Below, piece after piece: positions 12,401-24,400 of a DNA stretch of 64,000 nucleotides; the stretch's first letter is position 1; every line of letters starts with the position of its first letter. The notes beneath the pieces are model-generated. The model did not search any database. It was not told the DNA's origin and was given only the letters and a program-made list of their open reading frames with translations. The stretch is taken from positions 8,041,873 through 8,105,872 of the forward strand of contig NC_035171.2 in assembly GCF_001659605.2 (NCBI RefSeq). Direction: 5' to 3'. The DNA is from Manihot esculenta. Lineage: Eukaryota; Streptophyta; Magnoliopsida; Malpighiales; Euphorbiaceae. Made by a program: the position numbers and the translations under genes.

Positions 12401-15400
12401 TTCTCACCGGCAATTTCATAGAAGGTTCATTTTCTAATCAAGGTATATTTGATTATTGAAATTATTTTCTTCACACTTAAGTTTAATATATGACCTAATT
12501 AATGACTATTATTAGTTCCTTTTGTTTAAAGTGAAACAAATTAATTATTAAAATTCATCATAATATTACTATCTCATATTTTATTTTATTTTATTTATTA
12601 AAATCATGAGAAATTTCAAAAACTATTAGCTCCTTTAGTTTAAAGTAAAACAAATTAGCCATTAAAGTTTGATTTTATTAATAAATGATAATTTCATCTT
12701 ATTCTCAATTTTTTAAAATTATTCTTAAAATTTTATTTAATGAAATAAAACCGCTTTTATATTTAAATAAATGAAGTTTTTTATATATATTAAGAAAAAT
12801 AATTTTTTATATTAACTTTTTAAATTATATTCATTTTAAAAATATTAAATATTAAAATTTATTTTGAAATTTTTTTAAAAATAATATAAAATTAAATAGA
12901 ACTATAATAGTCAATTTATATGTTATTATAGTACAAAAAATAAATAATAATTTTAAATAATTAAAAAAATAGATAAAAATTATAGAACGAATATAGTATA
13001 TATTATATTTATATTTAAAATATATACATATAATATGTCTAAATATAATAAATATAATTTTAATTACTATTCTAATTTTTAAGAATTTTTTTTTTTGAAA
13101 TGTTTATGTTGTATATTATAAATACTCCATTCTTCTTATAATTTTTATCAATTTTTTTTAATTATCTCAAAATTATTTTTTTAGACTATAGTAATATATA
13201 AATTAATTATTATAATTTTATTTAATTTTATCTTATTTTCAATAAATCACTCAAAATATCTCTTAATATTTAATAAAATTTAATATATTTAAAATGGATA
13301 TAATTAAAAAGTTAATAAAAAATTTATATTTTTTTAATATGCATGAAAAAGTAAATTAAAAATTTTTTAAACCAGAGTATATTTTTTTCTCATTTACAAT
13401 TTATATACCTATTAAATATATATGTGTCTGTGAAATAAAATACATTTTAAATAGGAATGTTAAAATTTTCATTATTTATTGTAAAAATCTTCATCAAATT
13501 AATTAATACATTAATACACTTTGATAAATTTTTTATTTTTATTTAATTTTTAAGAAAATAAGCAGTAATCTATTGTTTATAATGCAGAGCACACTATTTT
13601 TTTTAGATTAGAATTAAATAATAAAAAATAAATTATTATGTAAAAAATATTTTTTAAAAAATACAAATTATTTTCCAGAAACTCTAATTTGATAATTTTT
13701 TACTCCTACAATTTTTGCCTTTTTTTGTTTTCACACTTATTAAGAAAAAATTTAAGATGAGTTATTCAATTCACCTCATTTTACCTATTTCTTTATTGTA
13801 TTAAGACATATTTAATGAATAAATTATATATATAAATATTTTAATAGAGTTATTCTTACAAATTTAATGTGTAACTCATATTGAAAAATAATAAAAATAT
13901 TATATTTATTATACTCTATGCATAATATATATTATATTTTTAAATTAAATAAAAAATTTAATTAAAATGCCATTTTATTGATAAAATAAAATTTGAGAGA
14001 TAATTAAAATTATTTTTTATCATTTAAATTACAATTAATAATAAATTTGAATAAAGTGATCATCATATTAACTTTAATCATAATTTTATAAAATATTTTT
14101 TTAATCGAAAAAGTTCCAATAAAATTAAATATCACCGAAAATAATATAAGAAGTTACTATATATAATATTTATTAGGATTGAATATATAAAAAAGAAATA
14201 TATATATATGTATGATAATCAAAACTATTAGATTAAATTATAATTTTGATAAAAAAAATTGACTTTTTTTTTTCATTATCCTTACTTCAACGCGTAATAT
14301 TTTACAGGTTTTAAAAGATTGGAGAAGTTAGACATTAGTTGGAATAGATTCAATAAAAGCATATTATCATCATTGGGAGCTCTTACATCACTCAACACTT
14401 TAATTCTTAGGAACATGTATAATATGAATGGTTCATTTACAATGAATGGTTCATTCCCTATCCAAGGTATGTTTGATTAATTTTGAATTTATTTTCCTTA
14501 CATTCATTATATTACAACATTATGTTTCATTCTATCATAATATTCTGCAGAATTAAAGAATTTGAAGAATTTAACATTATTGGATATAAGTGTTAACCGT
14601 TTCAATGGCACCCTATCATTTAAAGGTAAATTTTAAATCCCTTATCTTTGTATTTATAAATTGATTTCTTTTTAAAAAAATAAATGAATTTCTCAGATGT
14701 TTTATATATGATTTTACAAAACTATGTATAAACTAATATTATATATATGTATAATATTTATTATAATTGAATATATATAATTAAGATATATATAAAGTAG
14801 ATAATTATAATTTGCTATGTGAGTTTTAAAAATTTACATAATTGAAAATTATATAAAAATTTTAAATATATTTTCAATGTTGTCACTTAACAATTATTTT
14901 AAATTTTAAAAATTTTAAATATATTATCATCATTGGGAGCTCTTACATCACTTAACACTTTAATTCTTAGTAACTCGTTTGATTCAATGGATAGTTCATT
15001 TCCTATTCAAGGTATGTTTGATTAATTTTGGATTTGTTTTCCTTACATTTATTCTACCATGACATTCTGTATTTTGTTCTGCTACTTCTGCAGAATTGAA
15101 GAACTTGAAGAATTTAACATTCTTGGATATAAGTGATAATCGTTTCAACGGCATCCTATCATTTAAAGGTAAACTTTAAATCCCTTATCTTTATATTTAT
15201 AAATTGATTTTTTTTTTAAAAAAAAATAAATTTCTCAAATGTTTTTATATATGATTTTACAAAACTATGTATAAACTAAAACAGTTCTCTTCATTATTAT
15301 GTATATATTATGTATATATATAAATTCATATTTTGCATTAAAATAATATAATTGAAATCAAATTTTAAGATAAATAAAATGTAAATAATAATTTTATTAA

Positions 15401-18400
15401 AATATTTTTGAATGAAATATATAAGCGTTTAGCTACAAAATAATTAAAATTTATGCTAAAAAGAAAAGTAATTTTTTTTATATAATTGAGAAATATAATT
15501 TTCAATGACATTTTTTTTTAACATCATTCATTATCGCTATTAAGATTTCTAATTCATATAAATATATAAAGCAAATGAAACTAAAAATATTAAAATCGAT
15601 GAATATTTATTATATTAAAATCGATGAATATTTATTATTTGTTATGTGAATTAAAAAAATACACATAATTAAAAATTACATAAAATTTTAAATATATTTT
15701 CAAAGTTTTTTCTTAATTTATCAAAAAGATTAAAATAATTCCATAAAATAAACATGTAGAGTTAAATAACTCTAGCTAGAAAGCATCACCAAAAATTAAA
15801 AATTTTTCAGTAAAATTATTCTTTTTTATAATACATTGAAACATTAGGCAAATAGAATGATAGGAAAAAAAAATCACTCAGAGTTATTCCTTGATAATCT
15901 ACTCTTTTATTACTTATAAAATTAAATATTATTCTTTTACTAATATTATTTATAAAACTCGAGATTTATTAGAATAATTATGTTTAAAATAAATTAATTA
16001 AATAATTTTAATGAATTAAAAATATAATATAATTGTAATTATATACTATTTAGTGCTATTATTTTGTACATTTTTTTAAAAATAAGATAACACTAAAAAT
16101 TGTAGAGTTTTGTGATCACATTATAAAAGAATATATATAAAAAAATATTTATTTATATTCAGCTAGGTGAGCTAATAATAGCATAATTAAATATAATATA
16201 ATAACATTTTCAATGATATCACACACAAAATAAATTCTAAATTTTTCTTCAAAAGAAAATTTTCATATTTATTACTTATAATATAGGTTTGTGTGATTTA
16301 AAAGATCTTCAACATTTAGATCTCAGTTTTAATGAATTTGGAGGTACTCTTCCACAATGTCTCACATTCCTTGATCTGTCTAGAAACAAATTAACAGAAT
16401 ATCTTAGCCAAAACATAAATTTCATTTGAATCGGTTGGATTCTTATAACATAAATTCTCTTTTTGATTCCAATATAATTTTTTGATTGAGCTAAGAATTC
16501 CAAAAACTGTATACTGCCAAAACAAAGCCATGCTGCCCCTTTTAACATAGGAGACATTTTTCGTTTTCAGAATTTACAAAACTCAAGTCATGCAAGGCCA
16601 ACACATGCCAATCCTTAATTTTAATATGGAACTATATTTCAAAAAAAAAAAAAAAACATTCTGCCATTAATTTCACAAACATTGTAAAGATAAAAATAAA
16701 AATAATATTTTTCAACTATGCTCTCTATTGTATATTCACTTTTTATTTTTTAATTTTTTCTCAATTTCTTATGGTGCAGAATTAAGTAATCTGAAAAATT
16801 TGAAAACGCTGGATGTGAGTTATAATCAATTCAACAGCTTCCACTCAGCGGCAGGTAACTTCACTTTCATATCCCATCTCCTATGTTATTTTTATTATTG
16901 AATACGAACAAACCAATTGACATATTTTTATTAATATAAGAACAATATTTTTTTAATTAAATCATTTTTTATAGATTTCATTTGATATTAATTTCACAAA
17001 TATTATAAAAATAAAATAAAAATTGCAGTTATGTCATAATGAAATTAATTAAATTGAATATTTCCTCCCTTTTATTTCCAAAAAAATCTATGTATGTTAG
17101 TCATAAAATAATTTATCAAAAAGATTAAAATAATTCCATAAAATAAACATATAGAGTGAAATAACTCTAACTAGAAAGCATCACCAAAAATTAAAAATTT
17201 TTCAGTAAAATTATTCTTTTTTATAATACATTGAAACATTAGGCAAATAGAATGATAGGAAAAAAAAATCACTCAGAGTTATTCCTTGATAATCTACCCG
17301 TTTATTACTTATAAAATCAAATATTATTCTTTTACTAATATTATTTATAAAAATCGAGATTTATTAGAATAATTATGTTTAAAATAAATTAATTAAATAA
17401 TTTTAATGAATTAAAAATATAATGTAATTGTAATTATATATTATTTTGTACATTTTTTTAAAAATAAGATAACACTAAAAATTGTAGAGGTTTATCATCA
17501 TTGGGAGCTCTTACATCACTTGACACTTTAATTCTTAGTAAGTTGTTTGATTCAATGGATAGTTCATTTCCTATCCAAGGTATGTTTGATTAATTTTGGA
17601 TTTGTTTTCCTTACATTCATTATATTACAACATTCTATTTCATTCTACCACAATATTCTGCAGAATTAAAGAATTTGAAGAATTTAACATTCTTGGATAT
17701 AAGTGGTAACAATTTCAATGGCACCCTATCATTTAAAGGTAAACTTTAAATCTCTTATCTTTGTATTTATAAATTGATTTCTTTTAAAAAAAATAAATGA
17801 ATTTCTCAAATATTTTTATATATAATTTTACAAAACTATGTATAAACTACAACATTTCTCTTCGTTATCATATATATTATGTATATACATAAATTCATAT
17901 TTTGTGTTAAAATAATATAATTAAAATCAAATTTTAAGATAAATAAAATGTAAATCATAATTTTATTAAAATATTTTTTGAATGAAATAAGCGTTTAGCT
18001 ACAAAATAATTAAAATTTATGCTAAAAAGAAAAGTAATTTTTTTTATATAATTGAGAAATATAATTTTCAATGATATTTTTTTTTAACATCGTTCATCAT
18101 CGCTATTAAGATTTCTAATTCATATAAATATATAAAGCAAATTAAATTAAAAATATTAAAATTGATGAATATTTATTATTTGTTATGTGAATTAAAAAAA
18201 TACACATAATTAAAAATTACATAAAATTTTAAATATATTTTCAAAGTTTTTTCTTAATTTAAAATAATAGTAGTTTTTTGACTCTTGGATTTATTGCTTT
18301 ACATAGATAGTTGAACCCACTCAACCTTGCCCTTTATATATATAAAAATTTATATATTTATATTATAAATTCATGTGAAATTAAATTTATACTTTTTGCT

Positions 18401-21400
18401 ATTTGTTTAAAATTAAGTATCGTTTTAAAGTAATGTGTAATTTGAACTTTTAGCTATTAGAATACCAAAAATTCCAAACTTTTTAATTTATTTTCATAAT
18501 TAGGATTAAAGTAAAGGATTTTTCATAAAATTTAAATATAAATATTCATAAATTTTTTAATAATATTTTTATTATTATTTTATTCATTTATTAACGATGT
18601 AAGATACCATATTTATTTTAATATTAAATTTATTTGTTAACGTACGGTTTAATATTCAATATTTTTTTAATAGAGATTTAATGATGTTGGTTTTTTTTTA
18701 TTGTTTTACCTATTTCTTGAAATTTAAGTTCTTAAATAGCAATTATAAAAAGTTTAAAAATCTAAAAATAATACTTTAATTTTATCAAAATTTAAATAAC
18801 TTATGACAATTTTTTAATGTTCAAAATGTTATATAATTTATACCAGCAATGAATTAAATCAGTCTAGTGCTGCAATAAAATTAATATTGCAATTTAAAAT
18901 TTAATTCCTCTAAAATAATATTATTTTAATCTTGTTATTAATGTATAATAATGTAGGGTTAATAACATTAACCTTTTCTCATTTGAATTAATTTTAATTT
19001 ATTTTACATAAAAGCGTTACCATTTATTTTTAATTTATTACAAAAATTAATATCTATATCAATTATTTTATTTAGAACCATTTATTTTATTATTGTAAAT
19101 TAGTCGATCTAATTTTATTAGTTATATAGAGTTTTCAACTTTCAAAAGGTTAGAGATTTTAAATTTTGAGAGCAATACTTTCACTGGATGTATTCGAGAA
19201 GATATGTGGGCTCCATTTTCTCTGAAAGCATTATATTTATATGATAACAAACTCAGTGGCTCTTTACCAAAGTAAAGTAAGTTTTACCTAAATACTGCCA
19301 AATTTTAATTTTGTGATAATCATTTGCAGAGAAAAGATGTTAATGTTAGTAATCCTTTTATTTGTTATAATATAGGTTTGTGTGATTTAAAAGATCTTCA
19401 ACATTTAGATCTCAGTTTTAATGAATTTGGAGGCACTCTTCCACAATGTCTCACATTCCTTGATCTGTCTAGAAACAAATTAACAGAATATCTTAGCCAA
19501 AACATAAATTTCATTTGAATTGGTTGGATTCTTATAACATAAATTCTCTTTTTGATTCCAATATAATTTTTTGATTGAGCTAAGAATTCCAAAAACTGTA
19601 TACTGCCAAAACAAAGCCATGCTGCCCCTTTTAACATAGGAGACATTTTTCGTTTTCGGAATTTACAAAACTCAAGTCATGCAGGGCCAACACATGCCAA
19701 TCCTTAATTTTAATATGGAACTATATTTCAAAAAAAAAAAAAAAAACATTCTGCCATTAATTTCACAAACATTGTAAAGATAAAAATAAAAATAATATTT
19801 TTCAACTATGCTCTCTATTGTATATTCACTTTTTATTTTTTAATTTTTTCTCAATTTCTTATGGTGCAGAATTAAGTAATCTGAAAAATTTGAAAACGCT
19901 GAATGTGAGTCATAATCAATTCAACAGCTTCCACTCAGCGGCAGGTAACTTCACTTTCATATCCCATCTCCTATGTTATTTTTATTATTGAATACGAACA
20001 AACCAATTGACATATTTTTATTAATATAAGAACAATATTTTTTTAATTAAATCATTTTTTATAGATTTCATTTGATATTAATTTCACAAATATTATAAAA
20101 ATAAAATAAAAATTGCAGTTATGTCATAATGAAATTAATTAAATTGAATATTTCCTCCCTTTTATTTCCAAAAAAATCTATGTATGTTAGTCATAAAATA
20201 ATTTATCAAAAAGATTAAAATAATTCCATAAAATAAACATATAGAGTGAAATAACTCTAACTAGAAAGCATCACCAAAAATTAAAAATTTTTCAGTAAAA
20301 TTATTCTTTTTTATAATACATTGAAACATTAGGCAAATAGAATGATAGGAAAAAAAAATCACTCAGAGTTATTCCTTGATAATCTACCCGTTTATTACTT
20401 ATAAAATCAAATATTATTCTTTTACTAATATTATTTATAAAAATCGAGATTTATTAGAATAATTATGTTTAAAATAAATTAATTAAATAATTTTAATGAA
20501 TTAAAAATATAATGTAATTGTAATTATATATTATTTTGTACATTTTTTTAAAAATAAGATAACACTAAAAATTGTAGAGGTTTATCATCATTGGGAGCTC
20601 TTACATCACTTGACACTTTAATTCTTAGTAAGTTGTTTGATTCAATGGATAGTTCATTTCCTATCCAAGGTATGTTTGATTAATTTTGGATTTGTTTTCC
20701 TTACATTCATTATATTACAACATTCTATTTCATTCTACCACAATATTCTGCAGAATTAAAGAATTTGAAGAATTTAACATTTTTGGATATAAGTCGTAAC
20801 AATTTCAATGGCACCCTATCATTTAAAGGTAAACTTTAAATCCCTTATCTTTGTATTTATAAATTGATTTCTTTTAAAAAAAATAAATGAATTTCTCAAA
20901 TGTTTTTATATATGATTTTACAAAACTATGTATAAACTACAACATTTCTCTTCGTTATCATATATATTATGTATATACATAAATTCATATTTTGTGTTAA
21001 AATAATATAATTAAAATCAAATTTTAAGATAAATAAAATGTAAATCATAATTTTATTAAAATATTTTTTGAATAAAATAAGTGTTTAGCTACAAAATAAT
21101 TAAAATTTATGCTAAAAAGAAAAGTAATTTTTTTTATATAATTGAGAAATATAATTTTCAATGACATTTTTTTTTAACATCGTTCATCATCGCTATTAAG
21201 ATTTCTAATTCATATAAATATATAAAGCAAATTAAATTAAAAATATTAAAATTGATGAATATTTATTATTTGTTATGTGAATTAAAAAAATACACATAAT
21301 TAAAAATTACATAAAATTTTAAATATATTTTCAAAGTTTTTTCTTAATTTAAAATAATAGTAGTTCTTTGACTCTTGGATTTATTGCTTTACATAGTTAG

Positions 21401-24400
21401 TTGAACCCACTCAACCTTGCCCTTTATATATATAAAAATTTATATATTTATATTATAAATTCATGTGAAATTAAATTTATACTTTTTGCTATTTGTTTAA
21501 AATTAAGTATCGTTTTAAAGTAATGTGTAATTTGAACTTTTAGCTATTAGAATACCAAAAATTCCAAACTTTTTAATTTATTTTTATAATTAGGATTAAA
21601 GTAAAGGATTTTTCATAAAATTTAAATATAAATATTCATAAATTTTTTAATAATATTTTTATTATTACTTTATTCATTTATTAACGGTATAAGGTACCAT
21701 ATTTTAATATTAAATTTATTTGTTAACGTACGGTTTAATATTCAATATTTTTTTAATAGAGATTTAATGATGTTGATTTTTTTTTATTGTTTTACCTATT
21801 TCTTGAAATTTAAGTTCTTAAATAGCAATTATAAAAAGTTTAAAAATCTAAAAATAATACTTTAAGTTTATCAAATTTAAATAACTTTTCACAATTTTTT
21901 AATGTTTAAAAAGGATTTTTTAAATATATAATATTATATTCAAAATGTTATATAATTTATACCAGCAATGAATTAAATCAGTCTAGTGCTGCAATAAAAA
22001 TTAATATTGCAATTTAAAATTTAATTCCTCTAAAATAATATAATTTTAATCTTGTAATAGTTATGAAAATAATATATAAGTGAAATCAAATATTAGGATA
22101 AACAAAATCTTATTGCTAATGTATAATAATGTAGGATTAATAACATAACCTTTTCTCATTTGAATTAATTTTAATTTATTTTACATAAAAGAGTTATCAT
22201 TTATTTTTAATTTATTACAAAAATCAATATGTATATCAATGATTTTATTTAGAATCATTAATTTTATGTCGATCTAATTTCTTTGGTTATACAGAGTTTT
22301 CAACTTTCAAAAGGTTAGAGATTTTAAATTTGGAGGACAATGCTTTCACTGGATGTATTCCGGAAGATACGTGGGCTCCACCTTCTCTGAAAGTATTATA
22401 TTTATATGGTAACAAATTCAGTGGCTCTTTACCAAAGCAAAGTAAGTTTTACTGAATCACAACGAAATTCCAATTTTGTGATAATTATTTCCAGAGAGAA
22501 GATGTTAATATTAGTAATCCTTTTATTTGTTATAATATAGGTTTGTGTGGTTTAAAAGATCTTCAATATTTAGATCTCAGACATAATGAATTTGGAGGCA
22601 CTCTTCCTCAATGCCTTGGCAATTTGACATCTCTCACATTCCTAGGTCTGTCTGAGAACCACTTAACAGGGCGTCTTCCTTCATTTTGGCCACCTATGCT
22701 CCAATCTCTTGATCTTAGCTATAATCATCTCCAGGGCATATTCTCTTTCAATTATTCTAGCCTTGAGGTGATTGGTTTAAGTGGCAACAAAATTACGTTT
22801 GAGAATGGTTGGATTCCATCATTTCAATTAAGAGATCTTATAATGCAAGATTGTGGTCTCGAAAGTATTCCTGAGTTTCTGTTTCACCAATTCAAATTGG
22901 AATTACTTGACCTTTCTCACAACAATTTAAAAGGAAGATTTCCTTATTGGTTACTTCAAAACAATGGAGGACTTGAGATCCTAAATCTCATGAATAATTC
23001 TTTCAATGGCCAGCTTGAAATTGGGGCAAAGATGCTTCCGAGCATGACATATCTTAATTTAGCCAGAAATCATTTTGAAGGTGATCTTTTTTCTGCTGGC
23101 GATGACTGTAAATTGGTCGCTTTAGATTTGTCTCATAACAACTTTTCAGGGGAAGTTCCAGAGAGACTGCTTTCAAATTGCATTTCCTTGAGCTATTTGA
23201 GGTTATCTCATAATAATTTTCATGGTCAGATAGCATTGTTTAACTTGACTCGAATTGCTGATTTGCAATTGAATGACAACCAATTCGAAGGAACCCTATC
23301 AAGTTTACTCACCAATTTTAGTCATCAAAGCTATGGCCCAGAGGTGTTACATTTGAGCAACAATCGATTGCACGGTGAGATTCCACACTGGATAGGTAAC
23401 ATCACAGGGTTGGAATATCTCAACTTGCGCGATAATCTTTTTCAAGGTCAGATTCCATGCCAACTTCTTTCAACAAGAATAGAGTATCTAGACCTTTCTT
23501 ATAATTCTTTTTCTGGGTTGTTACCTTCTTGCTTCAATGGAAATTCTTTGCAACAAATAAATTTGCAAGGTAATAGATTCAGTGGTTCAATACCTCAAGC
23601 TTTGCTTAATATCTCAACACTGAACTCATTAGACTTAAGCGACAATGAGTTGTCGGGCACTGTTATTAATAAATCTGGAGAGAATTTAAGTGGTTTACGA
23701 GTTCTTTTATTACGCGGAAATCATTTCAGTGGCTTCATTCCAAATTGGTTGTGTCATCTGAATGATGTCAACTTATTGGATCTCTCAAGAAATTCCTTTT
23801 CTGGATCTATACCCCACTGCTTATATAATCTCTCATTTGCAAGGGAAGGAGAAGGACCTCTCTATGGTCCATTCAGTGATGAACTTTTTGGATGGGTGAT
23901 AGAAGATAGGGGTAGCAGCAAAACTCACTTAGCTAACACAATTCTTTTTGAGGCTGAGGTTGATGAAGAAAGTGAGTTCGTTACAAAATATAGAGCTGAC
24001 ACATATAAGAATAAGGCTCTTAACTACATGTCTGGATTAGATTTATCCGATAATAACTTAACGGGTGAAATTCCATATGAACTTGGAGTGCTATCTCATA
24101 TTCATGCATTAAACCTATCACACAATCAATTGACAGGATCTATTCCGAAATCTTTTTCAAATTTATCCCAAATAGAAAGCTTGGATCTCTCTTACAACAT
24201 TTTAACCGGACAAATTCCAATAGAGTTGATCGATCTAAACTTTCTAGAGGCATTTAGCGTGGCTCACAACAATTTATCAGGCAGAATTCCAGACATGAAA
24301 GAACAGTTCAGTACATTTGATAGTAAAAGTTATGAAGGGAACCCATTTCTTTGTGGAACTCAAGTGAGAAGAAAATGCCACGATGATAATGATGAACTAT

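Larger units (their letters stand above)
16287..19375 (+). repeat. Tandem duplication inside RLP gene 1, unit A (3,089 bp)
   Basis: The two units A and B run side by side. Identical landmarks sit about 3,089 bp apart: the truncated final exon 16287/19376, the 75-bp exon 16780/19870, the half exon 17490/20580, the 75-bp exon 17664/20754 and the 147-bp exon 19130/22295. Identity is very high by eye, so the duplication is recent. Unit A carries one extra fatal change, the TAA in its 147-bp exon. Confidence 0.9.
19376..22540 (+). repeat. Tandem duplication inside RLP gene 1, unit B (3,165 bp)
   Basis: Second unit of the duplication. It differs from unit A mainly by small insertions around 21905-21945 and 22060-22110. 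It ends exactly where the intact final exon begins. Confidence 0.85.

Noticed and set aside
16309..16557. Identical 82-codon - strand frames at 16309-16557 and 19398-19646
   Set aside because: Antisense of the truncated final-exon copies. Identity is explained by the tandem duplication, not by selection on this frame.
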